A DNA stretch of 64,000 bases from Oceanobacillus rekensis (GTDB lineage Bacteria; Bacillota; Bacilli; Bacillales; Amphibacillaceae), in NCBI RefSeq assembly GCF_002153375.1, contig NZ_MTBQ01000002.1:64223-128222 (forward strand), read 5' to 3'. The notes below the pieces were generated by a model, which did no database searches, was not told the DNA's origin, and was given only the letters and a program-made list of their open reading frames with translations. Position 1 is the first letter of the stretch. The number at the start of each line of letters is the position of its first letter. The translations under genes were made by a program, and so were the position numbers. Of this stretch, positions 43,334 through 52,250 are shown piece by piece.

Positions 43334-44119
43334 ATGAAATTTAATAATAATCATAAGAATGTCAACAAAAACAGTAATTTAATAGGATATAATACATCTA
43401 TTGGTAACCAAGTTCAACACATTAAAGTTCCATTTTCAACTCATATAAAAATTGATGATTTTCTTCAACAGCCAATTTTCGTTCATACAGCCGAGCGTTC
43501 ATTCAACTTCAAAGATCAAACTGGTATGAGCCCTGACTTTGAGACATATCAACTTAATACTTCTTCTTATTATCATGAGGAACCATATGGCAGATTGGTT
43601 TTCTCTAACGTACATGCAATGATGAATTTAAACAAAGAGTCTTCTAGAGTATCTAAGAAAAATAATGACTTCCAACAAGAAATAATGAAACCTATTAAAC
43701 AAAACACAAACTCACTAGATGGGCACGACATTTTAAATACATTTCCTATTGCAAAGTTTCTTATTCCAGTAATACTTGGGGAATATGATATTGAAATCGT
43801 ATTAGAGAAAAATACGCTAATGGATAAAGGGATCATCAAGATTTTGGATGTTTCAACAGAAGTTGTAGTGACAAATTGTAAATTCTTACCCTCCAATTTC
43901 ATACACTCTTCAGATCATATGAAACAGACAGCTTCAAATGGTATATTATTTGTTGAAGGATTTATTCAAGAATCAATAGAATATCTCCCTGCTATTAATT
44001 GGGAAAAGATATCACCACGAGAATGGTTAAAAAAAGTATATTATCGAGTAGACCAAAAAATAATGGTACATTTAAAGATTCAATTGCTGCAATTAATTCA
44101 ATTTGACCATAGAATCTAA
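43334..44119 (+). CDS. Putative coat protein with module order B-A
   Basis: 261-residue protein without signal peptide. Residues ~29-98 (HIKVPFSTHIKIDDF ... HEEPYGRLVFSNVHAMMNLN) match residues ~142-214 of the next gene's product (module B). Residues ~138-221 (IAKFLIPVILGEYDIEIVLE ... LFVEGFIQESIEYLPA) match its residues ~50-132 (module A). A C-terminal tail resembling QKIMVHLKIQLLQLI is shared by both. Module A resembles the SPOCS/DUF3794-like fold seen in spore proteins, though this identification is tentative. GAGGAGTG lies upstream of the ATG. Confidence 0.6.
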   Translation: MKFNNNHKNVNKNSNLIGYNTSIGNQVQHIKVPFSTHIKIDDFLQQPIFVHTAERSFNFKDQTGMSPDFETYQLNTSSYYHEEPYGRLVFSNVHAMMNLNKESSRVSKKNNDFQQEIMKPIKQNTNSLDGHDILNTFPIAKFLIPVILGEYDIEIVLEKNTLMDKGIIKILDVSTEVVVTNCKFLPSNFIHSSDHMKQTASNGILFVEGFIQESIEYLPAINWEKISPREWLKKVYYRVDQKIMVHLKIQLLQLIQFDHRI

Positions 44120-44255
44120 AATAATGAAATTCCAACTTACTAATAAAAATCAGCAATCGACTCCTACTATCAGTCCATTCATAATTTCACTAACTGAATA
44201 CCTTATTAGTGTAAAGGTAATAGACGACCTTTAACAAAAAGGAGGAAATTTTATT

Positions 44256-45074
44256 ATGAAAGGCTATGGTCACAGTAACTTAAATAAAAAAATGGTAAAG
44301 AAAGATTCTAGTCCAAGTAAAGTAAATTGTGAGGTTAAATCGCGTACAGAGGTTCAACTTCCAGATACTCCCGCTACTCCCGTCGTTAATCCAAATCTAT
44401 CTGATGTGTATATTAAAGTCCCACTAGTTTTAGCAGAGACAACTCTTCAAGTCGTAGTAGAAGCTGACATTCCACTTGATCCGCCAGCATGTGAAATTAA
44501 AAGAGTATTAAAAGATGTTTTCTTAACACAGTGTAAACTCGTTCCTGTTGGTCCATTTGAAGAAATAAATGAATCAGGAGGATTCTACACTTCTGAAGGA
44601 GCTAAGTTATTCGTAGAAGGATATATTCGTAAAAACATCGAGTACGCACCAAAAGGCTGTAATAGCGCACTACGTACTTTAACAGCGAAGGTTCCGTTTT
44701 CTGGTTTTGCAGATTTAACTGGTGATCTTATGAATTTACCGATTTTCGGTTTTGGAGATCAAAGAAGAGGACAATTTATCGATCCTAAACATGGAGAATC
44801 TCCTCGTTTGGATAAATACTTCTTCCAAAATAGCGTCATTTACAATGAACAGCCATTCTGTGAACTTCTTAGTGCGGAATTCTTTGAGCTTGACTTTTCT
44901 CCGCATTCATTTGACTCGGACAAAAGCAAAGGTTCTAATAACGGCAGCTTTAACAAATTACGTGAAAAAATCGTTACAGATCTTACTTTAAAAGTGTTGC
45001 AAGTTCAACAAATTCCACTTAATGTAAATGGTGGTGGAGTTGCTCCATACGACGCACACGAAGACGAATGCTAG
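44256..45074 (+). CDS. Putative coat protein with module order A-B
   Basis: 272-residue protein with module A first (residues ~50-132: YIKVPLVLAETTLQVVVEA ... AKLFVEGYIRKNIEYAPKG) and module B second (~142-214: AKVPFSGFADLTGDLMNLPI ... FCELLSAEFFELDFS). A tail (KIVTDLTLKVLQVQQI) and a short His/Asp/Glu/Cys end follow. The same two modules occur in reversed order in the previous gene, so one is a circular permutation or domain swap of the other. AAGGAGG precedes the ATG, and a perfect terminator follows the stop. Confidence 0.65.
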   Translation: MKGYGHSNLNKKMVKKDSSPSKVNCEVKSRTEVQLPDTPATPVVNPNLSDVYIKVPLVLAETTLQVVVEADIPLDPPACEIKRVLKDVFLTQCKLVPVGPFEEINESGGFYTSEGAKLFVEGYIRKNIEYAPKGCNSALRTLTAKVPFSGFADLTGDLMNLPIFGFGDQRRGQFIDPKHGESPRLDKYFFQNSVIYNEQPFCELLSAEFFELDFSPHSFDSDKSKGSNNGSFNKLREKIVTDLTLKVLQVQQIPLNVNGGGVAPYDAHEDEC

Positions 45075-45102
45075 TAATTATTTAATTTTTAACTATTTAT
45101 GA

Positions 45103-45138
45103 AAACAAGTTGAGCTTATTAATAGCTCAACTTGTTTT
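45103..45138 (+). terminator. Terminator of the coat gene at 44256
   Basis: ACAAGTTGAGCT pairs perfectly with AGCTCAACTTGT, followed by a T run. Confidence 0.92.
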
Positions 45139-45437
45139 ATGATTAGAGGGACATAGGTACATCGTCAAGCCATTTTGCTTTACTTTATTTTAGACAATTT
45201 TAGGATCGCTAATCAAGTGACCAATATACCCGGGGGAGTGCGGTCTTAGACGAATTAGTGATCGTCAGCTAATTTGTGATACGCGATCAATTTTTGATAT
45301 CTACATCATCTACATAGAAAGCGACATGTTGTAGCTCGTCATCAAAATAATTTAGCTGTTTCTGTTATTTCTTATTAAACGATTTAACTTTTATAAAATC
45401 AGAAAATAATGTATAGTTAAGATAATTGAATAAAACA

Positions 45438-45526
45438 ATCCACTAGGGGTGCCATTCGGCTGAGATAAGATTCTTTTCTTAATCCCTTTGAACCTGAACT
45501 GGTTAATACCAGCGTAGGAAAGTGGA
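45438..45526 (+). ncRNA. TPP (THI element) riboswitch
   Basis: CTAGGGGTGCC, CGGCTGAGAT, CCCTTTGAACCTGA and CTGGTTAATACCAGCGTAGG appear in order, the conserved core of the thiamin pyrophosphate aptamer. It precedes a terminator and thiM, so high TPP should shut the operon down. Confidence 0.95.
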
Positions 45527-45560
45527 GATGGCTGCGTATACATATTTTGAAACCGTATAT

Positions 45561-45592
45561 AAAACCACTCCACTTTGGGGTGGTTTTTTTTA
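45561..45592 (+). terminator. Terminator of the TPP riboswitch
   Basis: AAAACCACTCC pairs with GGGGTGGTTTT followed by a T run, 35 bases before the thiM ribosome binding site. Confidence 0.88.
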
Positions 45593-45624
45593 TTCTACCA
45601 ACTTATTAGAGAGGAGATGTCTAG

Positions 45625-46419
45625 ATGAATCTTATAGCAAAAATCAGGGAAGACAAGCCGTTTATTTTTAATATTACAAATGAAGTTGCGAGTAATTTTG
45701 CTGCAAATGGACTGATCGCAATCGGTGCTTCCCCTGCGATGTCCCATACGCCAAAAGAAGCGAAAGACTACGGGGAAATTGCTGACGCTGTCGTATTGAA
45801 CCTCGGAACATTAACGGAGGACCGTGGGGAAGCGATGGTAATAGCTGGAAAGGCAGCAAATGAGAAAGGGGTACCCGTTATTCTTGATCCGATTGCAGTT
45901 GGTGGGACAGCGTTTCGGACAGAAATAATTAATGAAATACTTGCAACTGTGAAACTTGCGGTAATTCGTGCTAATGCCGGGGAGATTGCTGTATTGGGAG
46001 GTACCATGGATAAAGCAAAGGGTCCCGATTCGGTAATTGAAGAAAACGACCCGAAAATCGCAGCAGCCGTAGCTCGGAAATTTAATGCAGTTGTGATTTC
46101 AACCGGGGAAACAGATGTGATTACTGATGGCGTGCGAACTGCTCTATGTAAAAATGGTCATGAAATGCTACAGAATATTACAGCAAGTGGATGTCTGCTC
46201 TCGTCATTCATTGGGCCTTTTGTAAGTGTAGGGGATGATGTATTCGAAGCTGGTGTCTATGCAACAGCAAGTTATGGTATTGCAGCGGAATTAGCAATGG
46301 AAAAAGCAGTGGGACCCGGAACATTTATCCCTGCATTACTTGATGAACTTTATTTTCTAACGGATGAAAAAGCAGAAAAATATAAACAGACTCAGGAATT
46401 GAAAGGAACACGTATTTAA
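45625..46419 (+). CDS. thiM: Hydroxyethylthiazole kinase
   Basis: 264-residue ThiM. It shows the N-terminal ITNEVASNFAANGLIAIGAS, the MSHTPKEAKDY segment, ILDPIAVGGTAFR and ITASGCLLSSFIGPF, which contains the active-site Cys. It phosphorylates 4-methyl-5-(2-hydroxyethyl)thiazole in thiamine salvage. It is first in a TPP-riboswitch operon with a Lin0512-family gene and tenA, and no thiE or thiD is present here, so the operon is for salvage. GAGAGGAG precedes the ATG. Confidence 0.92.
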   Translation: MNLIAKIREDKPFIFNITNEVASNFAANGLIAIGASPAMSHTPKEAKDYGEIADAVVLNLGTLTEDRGEAMVIAGKAANEKGVPVILDPIAVGGTAFRTEIINEILATVKLAVIRANAGEIAVLGGTMDKAKGPDSVIEENDPKIAAAVARKFNAVVISTGETDVITDGVRTALCKNGHEMLQNITASGCLLSSFIGPFVSVGDDVFEAGVYATASYGIAAELAMEKAVGPGTFIPALLDELYFLTDEKAEKYKQTQELKGTRI

Positions 46420-46459
46420 ATGGAGTCTTCCTGAAGAGTAATGGAAGGAGGGAAAGAAA

Positions 46460-46819
46460 ATGGAAAATCTTTTATTTATCGAAACAGGAACAGGGGTGGA
46501 TGTGCACGGACAGGATGTAAATATTGCTTCTGAGCGAGCAGTGATGAATGCAATCCACGTAAATTCCATGCCGGGCATGAGAAAAATTCTGCCGAATGGC
46601 GACTTAAATAAAATGAGAGTAAATGTAAAGCTGGGCCTACCGCGGGATTTGGGGAAATTGGATCAGAACAAAATAAAAGAGTTGATCCCTTATGGTACGG
46701 TCACGGTCGAAGTGATGGCTGGAGGTATGGCAACGTCGAGCGGAATTTTTCTTGAAGAACAACAGGATAAAAACGATTTGATGTATATCGTTAATGCTGT
46801 AGTAGAAGTAGGTTACTAA
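46460..46819 (+). CDS. Lin0512 family protein
   Basis: 119-residue protein of a conserved bacterial family named after a Listeria gene. It begins MENLLFIETGTGVDVHGQDV and has a long beta-alpha core ending TVTVEVMAGGMATSSGIFLE. The function is unknown. GGAGGG precedes the ATG. Its place between thiM and tenA, inside a riboswitch-controlled unit, suggests a role in thiamine or thiazole salvage (inference). Confidence 0.75.
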   Translation: MENLLFIETGTGVDVHGQDVNIASERAVMNAIHVNSMPGMRKILPNGDLNKMRVNVKLGLPRDLGKLDQNKIKELIPYGTVTVEVMAGGMATSSGIFLEEQQDKNDLMYIVNAVVEVGY

Positions 46820-46900
46820 AATTTACCGAATATTGGATGCTAAAAAAAATATCCATTTCCTAATAACCAGTAGGAAACTAAAATAGAGGAGGAATTTTTC

Positions 46901-47584
46901 ATGCGTTTTACAGAGTCGTTGCGTGAAGCAACAAAGCAAAGTTGGGAGTTAAGTTTGAATCATCCGTTTGTGCAAGGTATTGTAGATGGGGATTTGCCGC
47001 TGGATATTTTTAAAAACTACATTATGCAGGATATCTATTATTTGAAACATTACGGTAAAGTGCATGCCTTTGCGGCAGCCCATGCAGATGACTTTCATGT
47101 TTCTGCTAAACTTGCTGAGAAAGCTAAAAAGACAGCTGAAGCAGAGCTAACCGTGCACAAAGAGCATGCTAAACTTTTAAAGATTACTGATGAGGAAATG
47201 GAAAACTTTAAGCCAGCACCAACTGCCTATGCATATACATCTCATTTATACCGGGCGTCATTATCTGGAAGTTTGGCCCAAATCGTAGCTGCCATGCTGC
47301 CATGTTACTGGCTGTATGCAGATATTGGCCTAACATATAAGGATGCAAAACCAAAAGAAAAAATCTATCAAAATTGGCTGAATATGTATGCAAGCAACGG
47401 GTTCCAGGAATCGACACAAGAAATGATCGACCTGCTGGATGAATTAGCTGAAAAAGCAAGTGAAGCAGAGAAGGAGAAATTCAAAGAACAATTTATCATT
47501 GCCAAAGAATATGAACTCGCGTTCTGGGAAATGTCATATACCTTTGAAACATGGCTATCAAAAAGAGATAAAGTGTCTGTATAA
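46901..47584 (+). CDS. tenA: Thiaminase II / aminopyrimidine aminohydrolase
   Basis: 227-residue TenA. The catalytic Cys135 is in AMLPCYWLY, Asp44 in IMQDIYYLKH and Glu205 in EYELAFWEM, matching the B. subtilis enzyme's positions. It hydrolyses 4-amino-5-aminomethyl-2-methylpyrimidine (and slowly thiamine) to the hydroxymethylpyrimidine used in salvage. GGAGG precedes the ATG. It is the last gene of the TPP-riboswitch operon; a palindromic repeat with T run follows. Confidence 0.92.
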   Translation: MRFTESLREATKQSWELSLNHPFVQGIVDGDLPLDIFKNYIMQDIYYLKHYGKVHAFAAAHADDFHVSAKLAEKAKKTAEAELTVHKEHAKLLKITDEEMENFKPAPTAYAYTSHLYRASLSGSLAQIVAAMLPCYWLYADIGLTYKDAKPKEKIYQNWLNMYASNGFQESTQEMIDLLDELAEKASEAEKEKFKEQFIIAKEYELAFWEMSYTFETWLSKRDKVSV

Positions 47585-47594
47585 GGCATAGGGA

Positions 47595-47665
47595 GGAAGC
47601 ATGGGGACGGTTCTCATGCTTTCTTTTTTTGATGTGGCGGATATTGAGAACCGCCACATGCTTCC
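47595..47665. repeat. Paired GGAAGCATG palindromic element
   Basis: The element lies just after the tenA stop. Its second arm is replaced by GATGTGGCGG...CCGCCACATGC, a variant shared with the two copies near 48.8 and 49.9 kb. Confidence 0.8.
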
Positions 47666-47804
47666 ATCCATTGCAGATGGATAAAACTTGGTTTAGATGC
47701 AATTAATTTTCACTGGAAGAGTGTATAATAAGAGTAATCTTATAAAATGTGGACGTACATATCTAAATGTTGGATAAGTAAAATTTACTCTGAGGTGTTT
47801 ATTA

Positions 47805-48752
47805 ATGATTAAATTAGGAATTATGACAAGTGGCGGAGATGCGCCTGGAATGAACGCTGCAATTAGTGCAGTTGTAAAAGCAGCGAGTTATCATCACATG
47901 GATGTAATGGGAATACAATATGGAATCCAAGGACTGGTAGATGGTAATATCTATCCACTGACTTCTGTTGAATTGGAAAACATTACGCATAAAGGTGGAA
48001 CAATGCTAAAAACATCAAGCAGTCCAGAATTTATAGATGAGACAGGAGCGATTGCTTCGTTAGGGAAATTTGGGATAAATGTTTTAGTAATTATAGGTGG
48101 CAATGAGGCCCTTAAATACGCTGATAAATTACAACAAAAAGGTGTAAAAGTGATTGGAATACCTGCAACAATTGAGAATGATCTAACATTTACAGATTAT
48201 TCCATTGGCTTTGATACGACTATAAATACGATATTGGATAGTATTGCTAAAATAAAAGATACAAGTCTATCGCATGAAAAAACAACCATTGTGGAAGTGA
48301 TGGGTAGAGATTGCGGAAGTTTAGCTTTATTTTCAGCTCTAGCGGGTGGAGGAGAAATCATTTCTACACCTGAAAGAAAATTGGATATAAATACGATATG
48401 TTCGGAGTTATCTACAAGAATAAACAGTGGAAAAAGAGATAATCTCGTTATTGTAACCGAAAAACTATATGAGATAGGGAAGTTACAAAAAGCCATTGAA
48501 GAAAAATTAAATATTAGTGTTAGAGCATCCGTACTAGGTATTTTGCAAAGAGGAGGAAATCCATCTGCTTTTGATAGGATACTCGCAAGCAAAATGGGAA
48601 TTGCAGCAGTAGAACTATTAAAGGATGGGCAATCAGGCAAGGCCGTTGGAATAAGAGAAAATAAAATAATAGATGTTGAGCTTAATCAAGTAAATACGAA
48701 CATGAGGGATGAACAAGATAATTACCGTTTAGCGGAAATACTTTCATATTAG
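47805..48752 (+). CDS. Divergent 6-phosphofructokinase-like protein
   Basis: 315-residue PfkA-fold protein with the N-terminal GGDAPGMNAA loop, MGRDCGSLAL (sugar-phosphate Arg168) and RASVLGILQRGGNP (Arg240, Arg249). Key catalytic positions differ from canonical PfkA. GGDGS is GGNEA, so the Mg/ATP-binding Asp103 becomes Asn100. TIDND is TIEND, so the catalytic Asp127 becomes Glu124. The ATP-binding Arg72 in SARFPEF becomes Ser (SSSPEF). The sugar-binding part is kept while the phosphoryl-transfer part is altered, so it may be inactive as PFK, use another donor or be regulatory. GAGGTG precedes the ATG. Confidence 0.7.
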   Translation: MIKLGIMTSGGDAPGMNAAISAVVKAASYHHMDVMGIQYGIQGLVDGNIYPLTSVELENITHKGGTMLKTSSSPEFIDETGAIASLGKFGINVLVIIGGNEALKYADKLQQKGVKVIGIPATIENDLTFTDYSIGFDTTINTILDSIAKIKDTSLSHEKTTIVEVMGRDCGSLALFSALAGGGEIISTPERKLDINTICSELSTRINSGKRDNLVIVTEKLYEIGKLQKAIEEKLNISVRASVLGILQRGGNPSAFDRILASKMGIAAVELLKDGQSGKAVGIRENKIIDVELNQVNTNMRDEQDNYRLAEILSY

Positions 48753-48823
48753 GAAGCATGGGGGGCAGTTCCCCTGCTTCCTTTTTTGATGTGGCGGATT
48801 TTGAGAACCGTCCCCATGCTTCC
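48752..48823. repeat. Paired palindromic element, GATGTGGCGG variant
   Basis: The element starts within the stop codon of the PFK-like gene. The second arm carries the GATGTGGCGG...GAACCGTCCCC form. Confidence 0.8.
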
Positions 48824-48871
48824 ACCTGTTTGATTCCTGCTTAGTTTTAGGGTTCATATTCTCAATCTACA

Positions 48872-49033
48872 TTATTCCAGCACATTCACCAGCTCACCAA
48901 TATTATCAATAGAAACAGCCACTTTATCTCCAGATTTCAGCCAAACTTGCTTATCTTCCGGATTGACGAAGTTCTCCATTTACTTCACAACGAATATCCA
49001 GGTTGTTCGGGTCGATATATCATCTGCGGTTAC
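48872..49033 (-). pseudogene. Fumarylacetoacetate hydrolase family remnant
   Basis: The minus strand reads VTADDI, then after a one-base shift DPNNLDIRCEVNGELRQSG, and after another shift EDKQVWLKSGDKVAVSIDNI followed by GELVNVLE and a stop. These are the last blocks of an FAH-family protein (YisK-like). The N-terminal two thirds are missing and at least two frameshifts are present. Confidence 0.75.
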
Positions 49034-49176
49034 ACAATTTTGAAAAAATCAGCAAGGGGAGGCAGGTGGCATCATTACGAGTGTGAAATCACTCCTTATA
49101 ACGCGGTCTAGACGATATATGCTAGAATAGGAGTGTGTAATTTATAGATATTTTCCATCAAAAGGAGGAATTGCAA

Positions 49177-49515
49177 GTGGCCTGGCTTTATGTTCTTTTT
49201 GCAGCAATTGTCGAAGTGTTCTGGGTCATCGGATTGAAATATTCGGATTCACTAATAGAGTGGATTGGCACAATCTTAGTCATTGTTCTTAGTTTTTATT
49301 TTGTAATTAAAGCATGTGAAAAACTGCCACCTGGAACAGTTTATGCTGTTTTTACAGGCTCAGGGGCAGCAGCAATTGTGTTGCTTGACTTCATCCTGTT
49401 TAGTGCAGAATTTTCGATGGCGAAGATTTTCTTTATTGGTTTAATAATAGTAGGCGTCATTGGAATCAAAATGACCACACCAAATGAGGAAACGAAAGAA
49501 CAGGGAGGGGATTAA
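49177..49515 (+). CDS. SMR family transporter subunit A (YkkC-like)
   Basis: 112-residue, four-TM small multidrug resistance protein. The conserved Glu is in FAAIVEVFWVIGLK, and LPPGTVYAVFTGSGAAA is the typical second half. It ends with a hydrophilic tail. It pairs with the next gene, two bases downstream, so the exporter is probably a heterodimer like YkkCD. I start at GTG 49177 because GGAGG lies 9 bases upstream; the in-frame TTG at 49171 is too close. The substrate (guanidinium or quaternary ammonium) is unknown. Confidence 0.82.
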   Translation: MAWLYVLFAAIVEVFWVIGLKYSDSLIEWIGTILVIVLSFYFVIKACEKLPPGTVYAVFTGSGAAAIVLLDFILFSAEFSMAKIFFIGLIIVGVIGIKMTTPNEETKEQGGD

Positions 49516-49517
49516 AT

Positions 49518-49832
49518 ATGGCTTGGATTTTCCTTGTTATAGCAAGTCTTGGTGAAATATTCGGAGTCATGTGCATCAATCTTTATCTTCGTAAAAAGTC
49601 AATTGGCTGGCTGCTCATGATTATCTTAACGTTTGGTGGCGGATTTGTTTTTCTTTCCCTTGCGATGAGAGAAATTCCGCTTGGTACTGCCTATGCGATT
49701 TGGACAGGCCTTGGTGCGGCTGGAGCAGTCTTAATGGGCATCCTACTTTTCAAAGAACCTGCCGGCTGGAAACGAATCCTCTTCTTACTCTGTATCATAG
49801 CAGGTGCTGTCGGACTAAAAGTGCTGGAATAA
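49518..49832 (+). CDS. SMR family transporter subunit B (YkkD-like)
   Basis: 104-residue, four-TM SMR protein. The conserved Glu is in VIASLGEIFGVMCIN, and IPLGTAYAIWTGLGAAGAVL follows. The start is two bases after the first subunit's stop, with GGGAGGGG as ribosome binding site, consistent with equal production of a two-subunit exporter. Confidence 0.85.
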   Translation: MAWIFLVIASLGEIFGVMCINLYLRKKSIGWLLMIILTFGGGFVFLSLAMREIPLGTAYAIWTGLGAAGAVLMGILLFKEPAGWKRILFLLCIIAGAVGLKVLE

Positions 49833-49902
49833 GAAGCATGGGGGACGGTTTTCCTGCTTCCATTTTTGATGTGGCGGATTTTGAGAACTGTCCCATACTT
49901 CT
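49833..49902. repeat. Paired palindromic element, GATGTGGCGG variant
   Basis: It directly follows the second SMR stop codon and reaches into the 3' end of the convergent DMT gene, so it can terminate both. Confidence 0.8.
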
Positions 49903-50839
49903 ATGGGATATACTTGCCCGGCTTCCTTTTTGTTTTCCTTTGTATCAACCATGCTTCCAAACCACCAGAACCGAGTATGACTCCAGATACAATTAGAATC
50001 AGTCCTAAAAAATGTACTGGAATAATTGCTTCGCCTAAGAAAATAGCCGCTCCAATTAGTGAGAAGAATGTGTTCAAATTCAGGAAAATAGCTGTTTCTG
50101 CTGGTCCGACCCGGCCAATCGCATAATTATAGGCTGTGTGTCCGACACCAGTAGCAATTACCGCTGAAAAAAGAAAAATCGTCCATACAGCGGGAGAGAC
50201 ACCTGCAAGCGAATCCAGTCCACCTGGTTCTTTCCATAAGCTGAAGATAAAAAGAAAGATGGAGCCTATCACCAGCATATAGCCAGTTAACAGCCTAGGA
50301 TCCATCGTTTCAGCAGCCCGCTTAATTAAAATAAAGCTAAGCGCCTGTGAAATAATGGCGAGTAAAATTTGCACATCTCCTAGATTAATAGAATGCATGC
50401 CACCACTTCCGACTAATACGGTTGTACTGACACCTAAAGTTCCAAAAATAAACCCGATGAACTGAATGAATGTCGGTTTCCTTTTCAAAAAAAGCATTGA
50501 GAAAATTACCGTCAATAATGGCCCCAGCCCTAAAATCAATCCAGTATTCGTCGCTGTCGTATTGGTAAGTCCCTGTGCTAAAAAGTAATGATGAAATACG
50601 ACACTTAAAAAAGCACCACCGATAATGTAAATCCACTCTGATCTCTTCGGCAAGCGTACTAAATGCAAGCCCATTAGAATTAGAAACGCAACGACCCCGG
50701 CTACGAAAATCCTCAGGGAGGTAATTGTAACGGGCATAAAGTTTTCTACGAGGATTTTTAATGCAGATACATTCATACCCCAAGAGAGCATGATAAGAAT
50801 AATAATGATATATACATTTCTATTACTAATTGTACTCAC
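49901..50839 (-). CDS. DMT superfamily (EamA) transporter
   Basis: 312-residue membrane protein with ten hydrophobic helices in two EamA repeats. The first repeat opens LSWGMNVSALKILVENF, and the second has FSAVIATGVGHTAYNYAIGR followed by VGPAETAIFLN. Such proteins usually export metabolites or drugs; the substrate is unknown. The C-terminus is basic (KTKRKPGK). It is convergent with the SMR pair. The start at 50839 follows AGGGCGGGTG. Confidence 0.8.
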   Translation of the reverse strand: MSTISNRNVYIIIILIMLSWGMNVSALKILVENFMPVTITSLRIFVAGVVAFLILMGLHLVRLPKRSEWIYIIGGAFLSVVFHHYFLAQGLTNTTATNTGLILGLGPLLTVIFSMLFLKRKPTFIQFIGFIFGTLGVSTTVLVGSGGMHSINLGDVQILLAIISQALSFILIKRAAETMDPRLLTGYMLVIGSIFLFIFSLWKEPGGLDSLAGVSPAVWTIFLFSAVIATGVGHTAYNYAIGRVGPAETAIFLNLNTFFSLIGAAIFLGEAIIPVHFLGLILIVSGVILGSGGLEAWLIQRKTKRKPGKYIP

Positions 50840-51080
50840 CCGCCCTGAATTTTCATAATATAAGTTAGTCTAGCATATATTCGGCAGGGAAGCTTGGGGA
50901 TAGCTTACGGTGCTTAAAAATTCATTTTAATGAAGCTAATTATATAGGATTTAGGTTGTTAGCTTCTATATTATCAGTAAGTAATACTTTATTAGCAATA
51001 CCAGTGTAGTATTCCTGTCTCAGGGGAAAGCGGGAAAGAAAAGTGCGATAGAAGGAAAGTGTACCTTCATTATAAGTAAA

Positions 51081-51109
51081 GGTACATATCCCTTTTCTGG
51101 ATATGTACC
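51081..51109. terminator. Hairpin GGTACATATCC/GGATATGTACC
   Basis: Eleven-base perfect stem with a 7-base loop, followed on the minus strand by TTTACTT. It lies just beyond the uridine-kinase-like gene and probably terminates it. Confidence 0.7.
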
Positions 51110-51123
51110 CATATGATAACTAG

Positions 51124-51678
51124 TTAATTCAATATCCATTTGCAGACAGCATCCAAGGAGGTTTGCGTTGGATTAGAACCGTTAATGATGAAATCTGCAT
51201 GCCATTTTGTTGGCTCAATAAACTCGTTATGGCGGTGTCTGACTAAATCAAGATACTTCGAAGTAATTTCGTCAAAAGTGAACAAGTCACGATCCCTTTT
51301 TAATCTCCTGACCAATCTTTCATCAGATGGACATTCTACAAATAATTTTAAGTTAAGTTTGTCTCTAATCTCATCAAAATGTAACACCATTAAGCCCTCA
51401 ATTATAATCACATCGAACTTTTTTGAGGATATAAACTGAATGAGGTCAACATTTAATTTGTCAATCTCAACGGAATTTGGATGATCATAATCATCGTATT
51501 GCGCTTTATTATATGGGGCATCAACTTTCGGTTTTACTTTCTTAAAATAATCATCCATCTCAATTGTCTTCACATTCAATTGACTTAAAGCTTCAGCTAA
51601 ATTGCTGCAAAAGGTAGACTTACCACTGCCTGAACCACCAGCTATTCCAATTACAATACATTGTTCATTCGTCTGCAT
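51124..51678 (-). CDS. Uridine kinase-like P-loop protein
   Basis: 184-residue kinase of the uridine/phosphoribulokinase family. Walker A is GIAGGSGSGKST, MDDYFKK holds the conserved Asp pair and EGLMVLHFDEIRDKLN is the Walker-B-like block. RLVRRLKRD supplies the lid arginines. The substrate could be uridine or another nucleoside or sugar; length is a little short for Udk. A GTG-opened longer frame starts at 51687, but AGGGTG precedes the ATG at 51678, which is chosen. Confidence 0.8.
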   Translation of the reverse strand: MQTNEQCIVIGIAGGSGSGKSTFCSNLAEALSQLNVKTIEMDDYFKKVKPKVDAPYNKAQYDDYDHPNSVEIDKLNVDLIQFISSKKFDVIIIEGLMVLHFDEIRDKLNLKLFVECPSDERLVRRLKRDRDLFTFDEITSKYLDLVRHRHNEFIEPTKWHADFIINGSNPTQTSLDAVCKWILN

Positions 51679-51783
51679 ATGAAACACCCTGTCATCTATT
51701 ATTCATGAACTTTCATTTGGTTAATGCTTTATTCCCCCAAATGCGCCGTTATAAACTAATAGGGTTTATTCAGATGTATGCTT

Positions 51784-52139
<356 letters not shown>

Positions 52140-52250
52140 TAAGTAATAAATCTAAGTAGAATATTTAAATACTAGTGTTTCCTGGGGCAATCATCAGGGA
52201 ACAGTTAAACATAAGCATATTTGTTCTAACAAAAAAGGAGAGTCATCGTT

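Noticed and set aside
49021-49176. Possible guanidine (ykkC or mini-ykkC) riboswitch before the SMR pair
   Set aside because: ACGAG and ACGCG occur, but the stems and conserved context of guanidine riboswitches are not present. The region also overlaps the FAH fragment.
49700-50126. Plus-strand frames across the SMR/DMT junction
   Set aside because: They run through the palindromic repeat and the antisense strand of the DMT gene.
51678-51687. Earlier GTG start for the uridine-kinase-like gene
   Set aside because: It overlaps the AGGGTG ribosome binding site that serves the ATG at 51678.
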